Positions 43,509-52,906 are shown, counted from the first letter of the stretch. The stretch is DNA of 64,000 bases from Pseudomonas sp. MWU16-30317 (GCF_020515695.1 NZ_JAIWJA010000012.1:1-64000); one strand, 5' to 3'. Translations and numbers: made by a program. The notes: generated by a model not told the origin, from the letters alone.

Positions 43509-46178
43509 ATGCACGAGCAATCGACGCTTCAGGACAAGGACCCGCAAGAGACCCGCGAATGGCTCGACTCGATGGAATCGGTCATCGACGTCGAAGGCCG
43601 CCCCCGCGCGCACTATCTGATCGACCAGCTACTGGACTTCGATGTCGCCCGCCACGGCGACTTCCACGGCCGGGTCACCACCCCCTACGTCAACAGCATC
43701 GCCCCCGAACGCGAACTGCCCTACCCCGGCGACCTCGGTATCGAGCGCCGCATCAATGCCTTCATCCGCTGGAACGCCCTGACCATGGTCTTGCGCGCCG
43801 GCAAGCATTCCGGCGTCGGCGGCCACATCGCCAGCTACGCGTCGGCGGCAGTGCTCTATGACGTCGGGTTCGATCATTTCTTCCGTGGCCGCACTGACAC
43901 CTTCGCCGGCGACCTGGTGTATATCCAGGGCCACAGCTCACCGGGCATTTATGGCCGGGCCTTCCTCGAAGGCCGTCTCAGCGAGGCACAGTTGGACAAC
44001 TTTCGCCGAGAAACCGACCGCGACGGTATTTCTTCCTACCCTCACCCGCGCTTGATGGGCGATTTCTGGCAATTCCCCACCGTGTCCATGGGACTTGGCC
44101 CGATCACCGCCGCCTACCAGGCGCGCTTCATGCGCTACCTGGAAAACCGCCAGCTCAAGGAACATCAGGGCCGCAAGGTCTGGGCCTTTCTGGGCGACGG
44201 AGAAATGGACCAGCCCGAATCCCTCGCGGCCATCTCGCTGGCCGGGCGTGAGAAGCTCGACAACCTGATCTTCGTGGTTAATTGCAACCTGCAGCGTCTC
44301 GACGGCCCGGTGCGCGGCAACGCCAAGGTCATCCAGGAGTTCGAGAGCCTGTACCGCGCCGCCGGCTGGAACGTGATCAAGGTAATCTGGGGCAGCGGCT
44401 GGGACCGGCTGCTGGCCCAGGACCGCAGCGGGCTGCTGCGCCAGCGCATGATGGAATGCGTCGACGGCGACTACCAGAACTATAAATCCCAGAACGGCGC
44501 CTATGTGCGCGAGCATTTCTTTGGCCGTTACCCACAGCTGCTGGAGCTGGTCGCCGACATGAGCGACGACGACATCTGGAAGCTGTCCCGTGGCGGCCAC
44601 GACCCGCTCAAGGTCTACAACGCCTACGCGGCCGCCATGCGCCACAGCGGCGCACCCACGGTGATCCTCGCAAAGACCGTGAAGGGCTTTGGCATGGGCG
44701 AGGCGGGTGAAGGCCAGAACATCAACCATCAGCAGAAGAAGATGGGCATCGACGCCCTGCGCGCCTTCCGCGACCGCTTCGAGCTCAACCTCAGCGACGC
44801 GCAACTGGCCGAACTGCCCTATCTCAAGCCCGACGCCGACAGCCAGGAAACCCGCTACCTGCAAGCCGCGCGCGCCAAGCTGGGCGGCTATGTGCCGGCG
44901 CGTCACGCCGAGGTCCCACCACTGGCCATACCACCGCTCGCCGCCTTGGCGGCCCAGCTCAAGGGCACCGGCGAACGCGAAATCTCCACCACCATGGCCT
45001 TCGTGCGCATCCTCAGCACGCTGCTCAAGGACAGGCAGATCGGCAAGCTGGTAGTGCCCATCGTGCCCGATGAGTCGCGCACCTTCGGCATGGAAAGCCT
45101 GTTCCGGCAGATCGGCATCCACTCCCACGTGGGCCAGCTCTACACCCCGCAAGACGCTGGGCAGCTCAGCTATTACCGGGAGAGCAAGGACGGCCAGATC
45201 ATGCAGGAGGGCCTTAACGAATCCGGTGCCATGTCATCCTGGATCGCGGCCAGCACCGCGTACGCCAACCACGGCGTGATGACTATCCCGTTTTACATCT
45301 ACTACTCGATGTTCGGCTTCCAGCGCATCGGCGACCTCGCCTAGGCCGCCGGCGATGCCCGTGCCCGCGGCTTCTTGCTGGGCGCCACGTCGGGGCGCAC
45401 CACGCTGATGGGCGAAGGCCTGCAGCATGACGACGGCCACAGCCACGTACTGGCCTCGACCATTCCCTGCTGCGTCGCCTACGATCCGACCTTTTCATTC
45501 GAACTGGCGGTGATTATCCAGGAAGGCATGCGGCGCATGTACGTCGAGAATGAAGACATCTATTACTACATCACCTTGCTCAACGAGAACTACCCGCACC
45601 CGGAGATGCCCGAGGGCGTCAGCGCGGGTATTCTCAAGGGGCTGTATTCGTTATCGAGTACCGAGGTGAACCAGGGCGTGCCCCATGTGCAGTTGATGGG
45701 GTGCGGTTCGATATTGCGCGAGGTGATCGCGGCGGGTGACATCCTTGCCCGTGACTATGGGGTCAGCAGTGACATCTGGAGCGCCACCAGCCTGACCGAA
45801 CTGCGCCGTGAGGGCCAAGCCGTGGAACGCTGGAACCTACTGAACCCAGACTCAGTGCCCCGCACTTGCCATGTCGAAGATTGCCTGGCCGACCGCCACG
45901 GACCGGTGGTAGTCGCCAGCGACTATATGAAGATCTTCGCCGATCAGATCAGGCCTTTCGTACATGGCCGCCGGTTCGTGGCGCTTGGCACCGATGGTTT
46001 CGGTCAGTCGGATACCCGGGAGGCACTGCGCCGACATTTTGAAGTGGACCGCCAGTTTATCGTGCTCGCCGCGTTGAAGGCATTGGCCGACGACGGCGCC
46101 ATAGCGCGAAGGGTCGTCTCGAAAGCCTTGACGGAAATGGGCATAGACCCTGCCAAGACCGACCCAGCAAGCGTCTGA
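43509..46178 (+). pseudogene. Pyruvate dehydrogenase E1 (AceE) paralogue interrupted by an in-frame amber codon
   Basis: The frame encodes a homodimeric-type E1 of 889 codons, full length for AceE, beginning MHEQSTLQDKDPQETREWLD after an AAGGAG site. The thiamine-diphosphate motif is intact (FLGDGEMDQPESLAAISLAG, then VVNCNLQRLDGPVRGN). At codon 612 (45342-45344) TAG stands where the family has tryptophan (GDLAWAAGD). The frame then continues without any shift through SGRTTLMGEGLQHDDGHSH to the normal C-terminus. A single TGG-to-TAG change explains it. Outcomes are a truncated 611-residue protein, suppression, or a sequencing error. E2/E3 genes are not adjacent, and the main aceE must be elsewhere. 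The TTG-initiated downstream frame at 45375 has no ribosome site and is not a separate gene. Confidence 0.9.
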
Positions 46179-46513
46179 TGACGCCAGATGCTATTTCGCC
46201 TTTATCTCAGGGCATTCAGGTCAATGGGAGAGAGCGTTTTTAACCTACATAGCGACCATCCGGCCCTAAAATTTTATAGCGCTAAACTGGTCGTATTTGA
46301 TGCCGTATCGGGTCCGTGATGATCCTATCAAATCCTGGGTGGCAACCCTGCGCGGCCTCAGCCAGCCAATGCTTTCGGCCCAACTCGATAAAATGCTGCA
46401 AATTGGGCCAGGCCGCGCATTGGTCCGGTTGAGACGCAAAATGATCATCCCGCTGGAAATGGTATACGCCGATTTTTTCTCGCCTCTGCCAGTCGTATAC
46501 TTTTAAGCGGCGG
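46179..46513. other. Intergenic stretch without a supported gene
   Basis: About 335 bases between the aceE-like gene and a convergent LysR gene. A 69-codon plus-strand frame (46297-46506) has no ribosome site and no recognisable family wording. I see no clear terminator or repeat. Confidence 0.5.
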
Positions 46514-47407
46514 CTATGGCCCCGGGCAGCATGCGTCTACCAACCAAGGAATACGTCGACGACAGTATTCCAGATAGGTGCGGACAACGGCAGAAGGATG
46601 GCGGTGCGCAGGATAGAGAAGATTCAGGGAAAACTCAGGCAATGGATAGTCAGACAGCAACTGCACAAGTTGTCCCCTTCGGATGGGCTCCTTGACAATG
46701 AAGGGGGGCAGTTCGGTGATGACTTCGCCTGACATCGCGCTGTGCAGCAGGTGCATGCTGTCATTCGTTGAAAGCACTGCATTAGGCTCCATCGATAAGT
46801 CTGGGAATCGCCAAGTCGAGGTCGTATTTGTACCAAGGCTCCATGTTGCGCAAGGAAATCTGCTCAGATCCTGCGGACTGTTCGGCCTGCCATTCGACTC
46901 GAGAAATAGTGGGCTGGCGACCAAGACATGCCGATAATCGAGCAGATGCCTGGCGATCAACGACTCGTGTTCTACCCTGCCGACGCGAAGTGCCACGTCT
47001 ATGCCGTCCTCGACGGGGTGAACGCGGCGCTCCGTCGAAAGCAGATGCACGCGGATGTCGGGATGGTCCTTCTGAAAGTCTGAAATCAACTGCCACCAAG
47101 GCGAGAACGAAGGCGGCACTGACAAGCGCAGCTTGCCTTTGATGTGAACCTGGTCGCTGACGAGCGCGTCTCGCCCTTCTTGCAAGAGATCCAACCCCCG
47201 GCTTGCGTGCTCAAAAAGGCGCGCGCCGGCTTCGGTCAGCTTTACGCCCCGGGCTGAACGTTCCAGCAATTCCACTTTGAGTTCCTGCTCAAGTGCACGA
47301 ATTCTGCGGCTTATAGTTGGCAGCGGCACTCCCAACCGCTCCGCGCCTGCGGTCATACTTCCAGCCTGGACGATTGTTACCAGCATCTGCACCGCATTGA
47401 GATCCAT
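46514..47407 (-). CDS. LysR-family transcriptional regulator
   Basis: Regulator of 297 residues. The HTH reads MDLNAVQMLVTIVQAGSMTA, then GAERLGVPLPTISRRIRALE, the wording of the DsdC/PA-type branch with ARGVKLTEAGARLFEHASRG. The effector domain follows. The ATG at 47407 is preceded by AGAGGA; an ATG at 47422 would place that ribosome site inside the gene. Divergent from a monooxygenase and glutaredoxin pair, which are its likely targets. Confidence 0.92.
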   Translation of the reverse strand: MDLNAVQMLVTIVQAGSMTAGAERLGVPLPTISRRIRALEQELKVELLERSARGVKLTEAGARLFEHASRGLDLLQEGRDALVSDQVHIKGKLRLSVPPSFSPWWQLISDFQKDHPDIRVHLLSTERRVHPVEDGIDVALRVGRVEHESLIARHLLDYRHVLVASPLFLESNGRPNSPQDLSRFPCATWSLGTNTTSTWRFPDLSMEPNAVLSTNDSMHLLHSAMSGEVITELPPFIVKEPIRRGQLVQLLSDYPLPEFSLNLLYPAHRHPSAVVRTYLEYCRRRIPWLVDACCPGP

Positions 47408-47512
47408 CGATCGTCCTCTCATTTATGAAAGCCATGGTCTCATCTGTGGCCATTCTCTTTCAAACCTGTGGCACCTAAAGTGGCGCCTCTTTTATGAATA
47501 GGGAAAGCCCAA

Positions 47513-47818
47513 GTGTCTTTATCCACGTTCGTCGTTATTGCCAAAATCGCCCTGCAGCCTGGCGCACTTGCCGCCTTCCTGCCAGTGGCTGCAGCAGATG
47601 CAAGGGATGCGTTGGCTACGGAAGCGGGATGTATGGCGTTCAATGTTCTGGTGCCAGAAGATGATGAGACCTACGTGGTTTTTCATGAAATCTATCGCGA
47701 CCGGGCCGCATTCGATCTTCACCTCACCCAGCCTCACTTTCACACCTTCGAGCGCGACGCTGAACATCTGATGATCGGCAAGCCGCAGATCACTTTCCTT
47801 AGCGCTTACTCAAGCTGA
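47513..47818 (+). CDS. Antibiotic-biosynthesis-monooxygenase (ABM) domain protein, YgiN-like
   Basis: Dimeric alpha-beta barrel protein of 101 residues, cofactor-free in known relatives such as quinol monooxygenase YgiN. Family marks are VVIAKIALQPGALAAFLPVA, FNVLVPEDDETYVVFHEIYR and DLHLTQPHFHTFERDAEHLM. Start is GTG at 47513 with GGGAAAG upstream. Next to glutaredoxin 2 and opposite a LysR regulator, it suggests a small redox or quinone-stress unit. Substrate unknown. Confidence 0.87.
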   Translation: MSLSTFVVIAKIALQPGALAAFLPVAAADARDALATEAGCMAFNVLVPEDDETYVVFHEIYRDRAAFDLHLTQPHFHTFERDAEHLMIGKPQITFLSAYSS

Positions 47819-47869
47819 GGCCAGCAGCATGCTCGCCCGTCGCGCTTAATTTTTTGGAACTCAGACACC

Positions 47870-48514
47870 ATGAAGCTCTTCGTTTACGATCACTGCCCCT
47901 TCTGCGTGAAGGCCCGCATGATTTTCGGACTCAAGCAAACAGCCGTCGAACTCGTCATCCTCATGAACGATGATGAGGCCACGCCCATCCGCATGATTGG
48001 CAAAAAAATGGCGCCGATCCTTCAAGACGCTGATCAGTATCTGGCCGAGAGCATGGATATCGTTGCCCATATCGATGGTCGGTCCGGCGCGAAGATCTTG
48101 TCCGGCTCAAATAATCCAGCCTTGGCGCAGTGGAACAAAGACGTGACCAGCCCGCTTTATTCGCTGGCAATCCCACGTTGGGCCGTCTCGGATTTCGAGG
48201 AGTTTTCTACCCCCGCCGCGCGTGACTACTTCACCCGGAACAAGGAGCGCATGCTCGGCAGCTTCGAAGGCCATCTGGCCGCCAGCCCCGATTATATCGC
48301 GTCGCTGAACCAGCAATTGCTGGCGCTCGAACCACTGATCCAGTCCCCGGACGCGGTGAATGGCGAGCTGTCAGAAGACGACATCCATCTGTTCGCCACT
48401 TTGCGTAGTATGTCGATCGTGCGAGGCATCGTGTATCCGCCTGCTGTCGAGGCTTATCGAGTTCGCATGGCCGAACGCAGTGGGATCGACCTCCACGACC
48501 CAATAGCGATCTAA
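47870..48514 (+). CDS. grxB: Glutaredoxin 2 (GrxB family)
   Basis: Glutathione-dependent disulfide reductase of 214 residues with the GST-like two-domain form of GrxB. The active site CPFC is at residues 9-12 (YDHCPFCVKARMIFGLK), the thioredoxin-fold proline region is KKMAPILQDADQYLAESMDI, and an all-helical C-terminal domain follows. It is 51 bases after the ABM gene and probably co-transcribed. A strong hairpin terminator follows. Confidence 0.93.
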   Translation: MKLFVYDHCPFCVKARMIFGLKQTAVELVILMNDDEATPIRMIGKKMAPILQDADQYLAESMDIVAHIDGRSGAKILSGSNNPALAQWNKDVTSPLYSLAIPRWAVSDFEEFSTPAARDYFTRNKERMLGSFEGHLAASPDYIASLNQQLLALEPLIQSPDAVNGELSEDDIHLFATLRSMSIVRGIVYPPAVEAYRVRMAERSGIDLHDPIAI

Positions 48515-48575
48515 GCGGCCCAAATCCAGCACCAGAAGGCCTGGGGGTCGTAGCAACGCTAGACCGAAACCATAG

Positions 48576-48608
48576 AGAGGGGCTGCAATCATCGATTGCA
48601 GCCCCTCT
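48576..48608 (+). terminator. Rho-independent terminator after grxB
   Basis: AGAGGGGCTGCAATC (48576-48590), loop ATC, GATTGCAGCCCCTCT (48594-48608), then TT. A 15-bp perfect stem, 61 bases after the grxB stop. Confidence 0.85.
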
Positions 48609-48802
48609 TTGCGTTTCGGCCGGCTTGACGTCCGTTGTCGGGCAGCGCCCGGCAGTCCAACCACGCAGTCATTGCCAAATGGATAATTGTTCCATTTTTC
48701 GGAACTATTAATCGCGCCTGCTCTTATTTATCTCTAAAAAAGGATCTATATCATAGCCCTATCACAACGCAACTCTCCTATTGAACAGAAGGAAACGACA
48801 CC

Positions 48803-49204
48803 ATGATCGACTCACGCACTGCCCCCTATGCTGCACTCGTCATGCGCCTGGCGCTCGGCATCATGTTCATTGCCCACGGCCTGACAAAGGTCCTGGTATT
48901 CACCCCCGCTGGCACCGTCGGCTTCTTCGAATCCATCGGGTTCCCAGGCTTCCTCGCCTATCCAGTCATGGCATTCGAAGTGGTGGGCGGTCTGATGTTG
49001 GTCTTGGGCGTTTACGCTCGCTGGGTAGCCTTGATTGCGGTCGTACAGCTCTTCGTCGCATCAACCGTACACTTCGGTAATGGCTGGAGCTTCACCAACG
49101 CCAATGGTGGTTGGGAGTATCCGATCTACCTTTGTGTGACTGCGCTGGTTGTCGCACTGCTTGGCGATGGGCCCTTTGCTCTGAAGTCTGCAAGCAAAGG
49201 GTAG
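48803..49204 (+). CDS. DoxX-family membrane protein
   Basis: Inner-membrane protein of 133 residues with four helices (about 10-30, 50-72, 76-96, 108-125). The DoxX wording is clear: RLALGIMFIAHGLTKVLVF and GFFESIGFPGFLAYPVMAFE, then VVGGLMLVLGVYARWVALIA. DoxX relatives are tied to redox stress and thiosulfate or quinone metabolism, but this branch has no set function. An AGAAGGAAA ribosome site is well placed. The broken HbpS/GlcG gene just downstream may have been its partner. Confidence 0.9.
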   Translation: MIDSRTAPYAALVMRLALGIMFIAHGLTKVLVFTPAGTVGFFESIGFPGFLAYPVMAFEVVGGLMLVLGVYARWVALIAVVQLFVASTVHFGNGWSFTNANGGWEYPIYLCVTALVVALLGDGPFALKSASKG

Positions 49205-49312
49205 GTCTGGAGGGGCCGTTACCGATCGCTTGAAAGCCTTCCGTACATTTCTACCCGGTTGACCGCTGCGCTCCCCTTTCTTCAACCGGGTTTTTTCCAT
49301 GAGCGAATTCAC

Positions 49313-49620
49313 ATGGCCTCTAACAAACTCTGGCCAATACTGGCGCTGTCCTGGGTCTGCTGCCATTCAGCGTTCGCGCAAACTCGGCCTGCAACCAAAC
49401 CGATCATCACATTGGCATCTGCCAAAGCGGCAGCGTCGTCAAGCACAACGCAGGCCCCTGCAAGACGCGCGCCCTTCGTCACCAGTGCCGTAGACGACAA
49501 ATGGAAGGTGGAGTGCCGGTCCTGATCGACGGAAAACTCGTCGGCGCCGTTGGCGTCGCCGGTGGGCTGTCACCCGAGGACGGCACATTCGCAGAAAAAA
49601 CCGCTGCGATGATGGGTAAG
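49313..49620 (+). pseudogene. HbpS/GlcG-family gene with internal deletion and frameshift
   Basis: The 5' part encodes a signal peptide (MASNKLWPILALSWVCCHSA, ending FAQ) and the family's first elements (IITLASAKAAA ... APFVTSAVDDK). About 80 residues of the normal middle are missing. In the next frame the typical C-terminal segment resumes as EGGVPVLIDGKLVGAVGVAG and then SPEDGTFAEKTAAMM. The join falls near 49500. Intact members are secreted haem- or cofactor-binding proteins of about 150-170 residues. The product cannot be functional as written. Confidence 0.75.
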
Positions 49621-49714
49621 CACTGGGTCCTGCACTGGCGAATTCAAGCTACCAGCAGCACAGGATTGCGCCGTTCATGTCGTGATGTGGCGGCTTGACG
49701 CATCACTGCCGCTA

Positions 49715-49752
49715 TACTCCCCTCCAGTACATATATATACTCCCTACCAGTA
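49715..49752 (+). promoter_or_regulatory. Tandem FrmR/RcnR-type operators
   Basis: TACTCCCCTCCAGTA (49715-49729) and TACTCCCTACCAGTA (49738-49752) are 15-base sites with TACT...AGTA ends and a C-rich centre, 23 bases apart. This is the TACT-(G/C run)-AGTA pattern of CsoR/RcnR/FrmR repressors. They lie 42-80 bases before frmR, over the expected promoter, and should repress frmR-frmA until formaldehyde is present. Confidence 0.8.
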
Positions 49753-49793
49753 CCCGCATAGCCATCTTGTCAGGATTGACTAGGATTATCTCG

Positions 49794-50069
49794 ATGCCAC
49801 ATTCACCCGAAGAGAAAAAACGCGTCTTGGCCAGAGTCCGACGAGTTCGGGGGCAACTGGATGCGCTTGAATCAGCCCTGCAGGCGGGAGCCGAATGCGG
49901 TCCGGTGCTGCAGCAGATCGCCGCCATGCGGGGCGCTGTGAACGGACTGATGGCCGGCGTACTGGAAAGCCACCTGAGGGAAGAGTTCACCGCTTTAGTC
50001 AATACATCAGACGCCCAGCGATCTTCGATCGATGAGGTGATTTCTCTGGTGCGCACCTACCTGAAATAG
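49794..50069 (+). CDS. frmR: FrmR, formaldehyde-responsive CsoR/RcnR-family repressor
   Basis: All-helical repressor of 91 residues. MPHSPEEKKRVLARVRRVRG has the N-terminal proline after Met that FrmR uses with the cysteine to trap formaldehyde. The cysteine is in QAGAECGPVLQQIAAMRGAV (about residue 36) and the histidine in LESHLREEF. The ATG at 49794 is chosen from the family; a longer frame from 49695 runs through the operators. It precedes frmA by 65 bases. Confidence 0.92.
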   Translation: MPHSPEEKKRVLARVRRVRGQLDALESALQAGAECGPVLQQIAAMRGAVNGLMAGVLESHLREEFTALVNTSDAQRSSIDEVISLVRTYLK

Positions 50070-50134
50070 CCGCCACGGCCACATGCCGATGACGGTGGCA
50101 CTCTCAATGAGCACTACCCTTTGGAGAAAACCCT

Positions 50135-51244
50135 ATGAAATCTCGTGCAGCAGTTGCCTTTGAAGCAGGTAAGCCGCTTCAAATTGTTGAGATCGACGTA
50201 GCACCCCCTCGTGCAGGTGAAGTGCTGATCAAAATTACCGATACCGGCGTTTGCCACACGGACGCCTTCACCCTGTCCGGTGATGATCCTGAAGGCCTGT
50301 TCCCTGTCGTACTCGGTCATGAAGGCGCCGGCATCGTGATTGAAGTCGGCGAAGGCGTTACCAGCCTCAAGCCTGGCGATCACGTCATCCCGCTGTACAC
50401 CGCAGAGTGCGGCGAATGCCTGTTCTGCAAGTCGGGTAAAACCAACCTGTGTACCGCCGTGCGCGCTACCCAAGGTAAAGGCGTCATGCCCGATGGCACC
50501 AGCCGCTTCTCTTACAATGGCCAGCCGCTGTACCACTACATGGGCTGCTCGACCTTCAGCGAATACACCGTGGTCGCCGAGGTTTCGGTGGCCAAGATCA
50601 ATCCGGATGCCAATCCTGAACACGTGTGCCTGTTGGGCTGTGGCGTGACCACCGGCATTGGCGCAGTGCATAACACCGCTAAAGTCCAGCCGGGCGATAC
50701 CGTCGCCATTTTCGGTCTGGGCGGCATCGGCCTGGCAGCCATTCAAGGCGCTCGTCAAGCCAAAGCCGGTCGCATCATTGCCATCGACACCAACCCTTCC
50801 AAGTTCGACCTGGCTCGCCAGTTCGGTGCCACCGACTGCATCAATCCGAAAGATCATGAGCAGCCGATTCAGCAAGTGATCATCGAAATGACCGGCTGGG
50901 GCGTCGATCACTCCTTCGAGTGCATTGGTAACGTTCACGTAATGCGCGCTGCGCTCGAGTGCGCCCACCGTGGCTGGGGCCAATCCATCGTCATCGGCGT
51001 CGCCGGTGCCGGTCAGGAAATCTCCACTCGCCCATTCCAGCTGGTAACCGGTCGTACCTGGAAAGGGTCGGCGTTCGGTGGCGTCAAAGGGCGCACCCAG
51101 TTGCCGAAAATGGTTGAAGACTCGATGAAAGGCGAAATCGAACTTGCGCCATTCGTGACCCACACCATGCCGCTGGAGCGCATCAACGAAGCGTTCGACC
51201 TGATGCACGAAGGCAAATCCATCCGCACTGTCATCAAATACTGA
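50135..51244 (+). CDS. frmA: FrmA, S-(hydroxymethyl)glutathione dehydrogenase / class III alcohol dehydrogenase
   Basis: Zinc enzyme (369 residues) oxidising S-hydroxymethylglutathione to S-formylglutathione with NAD+. Catalytic zinc ligands are in TDTGVCHTDAFTLSG, GHEGAGIVIEVGEG and LLGCGVTTGIGAV. Structural zinc cysteines are in CGECLFCKSGKTNLC. The NAD fold has FGLGGIGLAAIQGAR. The class III-specific FAFGGVKGRTQLP-like segment appears as GSAFGGVKGRTQLPKMVEDS. Second gene of the frm cluster, followed by a hairpin before gfa. It can also act as nitrosoglutathione reductase, as known for this class. Confidence 0.97.
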   Translation: MKSRAAVAFEAGKPLQIVEIDVAPPRAGEVLIKITDTGVCHTDAFTLSGDDPEGLFPVVLGHEGAGIVIEVGEGVTSLKPGDHVIPLYTAECGECLFCKSGKTNLCTAVRATQGKGVMPDGTSRFSYNGQPLYHYMGCSTFSEYTVVAEVSVAKINPDANPEHVCLLGCGVTTGIGAVHNTAKVQPGDTVAIFGLGGIGLAAIQGARQAKAGRIIAIDTNPSKFDLARQFGATDCINPKDHEQPIQQVIIEMTGWGVDHSFECIGNVHVMRAALECAHRGWGQSIVIGVAGAGQEISTRPFQLVTGRTWKGSAFGGVKGRTQLPKMVEDSMKGEIELAPFVTHTMPLERINEAFDLMHEGKSIRTVIKY

Positions 51245-51251
51245 CAGGTTG

Positions 51252-51271
51252 CCCGGGGCGCGAGCCCCGGG
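51252..51271 (+). terminator. Strong hairpin between frmA and gfa
   Basis: CCCGGGGC (51252-51259), loop GCGA, GCCCCGGG (51264-51271), then GAGCTTTTC. The stem is very stable with a GNRA-type loop. It may be a terminator or a partial attenuator that lowers gfa expression relative to frmA, or protect the frmA 3' end. Confidence 0.6.
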
Positions 51272-51311
51272 GAGCTTTTCGTATCAACCCTGAGCAATTC
51301 TGGAGATACAA

Positions 51312-51881
51312 ATGAGCAATGTAAAACTGCATCCTTCACTGGACGCCGGTATCAAGCCAGCCGCAGCTGATTTCGCGGGCGGCACCTTGCAGTGCTTGTG
51401 CGCAACCAACAAGGTTGAAGTCAAGATTGACGCGCAGACCCTGCACAACCACGCCTGCGGTTGCAGCAAATGCTGGAAGCCTGAAGGCGCCAAATTCGCG
51501 GTAATCGCCGTAGTGCCACGTGACAAGGTCAGCGTGACTGCCAACGCAGCCAAACTGGCTATCGTCGATGACAGCGCCACCATCCAGCGTCATGCTTGCA
51601 AAGACTGCGGCGCGCACCTGTACGGTCGTATCGAAAACACTGGCCACGCATTCCACGGCCTGGACTTCGTACACACCGAACTGTCGCCACAAACCGGTTG
51701 GGCTGCTCCAGGCTTCGCGGCATTCGTGTCGTCGGTCATCGAAACCGGTACTCCACCGGCCGAAATGGACGGTATCCGTGCTCGCTTCAACGAGATCGGC
51801 CTGCCAACCTATGACTGCTTGTCTCCAGCACTGATGGATGCTCTGGCAACTCACACCGCCAAGCAGAACGGCGTGCTCTGA
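51312..51881 (+). CDS. gfa: Gfa, S-(hydroxymethyl)glutathione synthase
   Basis: Zinc protein of 189 residues that speeds the joining of formaldehyde to glutathione. Zinc-binding cysteines are seen in LQCLCATNKVEVKI, NHACGCSKCWKPEG and RHACKDCGAHLYG, the GFA domain pattern. Length matches Gfa of Paracoccus-type systems. It follows frmA by 67 bases, with a hairpin between, and precedes frmB. Confidence 0.95.
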   Translation: MSNVKLHPSLDAGIKPAAADFAGGTLQCLCATNKVEVKIDAQTLHNHACGCSKCWKPEGAKFAVIAVVPRDKVSVTANAAKLAIVDDSATIQRHACKDCGAHLYGRIENTGHAFHGLDFVHTELSPQTGWAAPGFAAFVSSVIETGTPPAEMDGIRARFNEIGLPTYDCLSPALMDALATHTAKQNGVL

Positions 51882-52066
51882 GCGAGCTGAAATTGCCTTA
51901 GTGCGTAGCAACAAACCCGATAGCACTTAGTGTTATCAGGCGTACCCGTTCGCCCTTGATAAAGCCACCGAGCGGGTACACCGTTTTTTCTTGATCATTT
52001 CAAACTTTATTAGTGGCGTGACTGTACCCAATAGACCAAGAACTTCCCCCTACACCGGAGTCCACA

Positions 52067-52906
52067 ATGAGCCTTGAAATCATCTCGTCCCAGAAGAGCT
52101 TCGGCGGCTGGCATAAACGCTACAAACATCGATCTGAAGTCCTCGACTGCGACATGGTTTTTGCCGTGTATCTGCCCCCGGCCGAACAAACCGACAAGCT
52201 GCCGGTCGTGTATTGGCTAAGTGGCTTGACCTGTACCGATGAGAACTTCATGCAAAAAGCGGGGATTCAACGCATCGCCGCCGAGCTGGGGCTTATCATC
52301 GTTGCACCTGATACCAGTCCCCGTGGCCCGCAGGTGCCCGGTGACCCTGACGGCGCTTGGGACTTCGGTCTGGGTGCGGGGTTCTACCTCAATGCCACCG
52401 AGGCACCATACGCCAAGAATTACCGGATGTATGACTACGTCGTGGATGAGCTGCCAGCGTTGATAGAGGCGAATTTCCCAGCGAGTGACGTGCGCAGTAT
52501 CAGTGGGCACTCCATGGGTGGGCACGGGGCTTTGGTGTGCGCCCTGCGCAACCCTGGGCGTTATCGCTCGGTATCGGCGTTCTCACCTATTTCGCATCCG
52601 ATGAAATGCCCGTGGGGTGAAAAAGCTTTTTCGCGCTACTTGGGTAATGACCGCAGCAAATGGCGGGAATGGGATGCGACGGTATTGATTGAAACCGCCA
52701 GCGAACGGCTGCCGCTTTTGATCGACCAGGGCGAGAGTGACGATTTTCTCGAAACGCAACTCATGCCTGGCGCGCTGAAACAGGCGGCAGAGAAAGCTGC
52801 GCAGCCCATCACGCTGCGCTTGCAGCCGGGGTACGACCACAGCTATTACTTCATCGCAACGTTCATTGAAGAGCACCTGCGCCATCACGCCCAGGCATTG
52901 GCATAG
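52067..52906 (+). CDS. frmB: FrmB, S-formylglutathione hydrolase
   Basis: Esterase-D family hydrolase of 279 residues that releases formate and glutathione from S-formylglutathione. The nucleophile is in SISGHSMGGHGALVCAL (about residue 147). Acid and histidine come from LLIDQGESDDFLETQL and LQPGYDHSYYFIATF. The N-terminal LEIISSQKSFGGWHKRYKHR and VYWLSGLTCTDENFMQKAG are family-diagnostic. It lies 185 bases after gfa; the gap holds a loose hairpin (GTACCCG 51942-51948 with CGGGTAC 51973-51979) followed by T6, so it may have its own promoter. Confidence 0.96.
   Translation: MSLEIISSQKSFGGWHKRYKHRSEVLDCDMVFAVYLPPAEQTDKLPVVYWLSGLTCTDENFMQKAGIQRIAAELGLIIVAPDTSPRGPQVPGDPDGAWDFGLGAGFYLNATEAPYAKNYRMYDYVVDELPALIEANFPASDVRSISGHSMGGHGALVCALRNPGRYRSVSAFSPISHPMKCPWGEKAFSRYLGNDRSKWREWDATVLIETASERLPLLIDQGESDDFLETQLMPGALKQAAEKAAQPITLRLQPGYDHSYYFIATFIEEHLRHHAQALA

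Noticed and set aside
45375..46178. A separate gene in the second half of the AceE-like region
   Set aside because: It starts at TTG with no ribosome site, in the same frame as the first half, and begins in the middle of a conserved AceE motif. It is the continuation after the amber codon.
46297..46506. A 69-codon plus-strand frame after the aceE-like gene
   Set aside because: No ribosome site, no recognisable motif, and codon content unlike the flanking genes.
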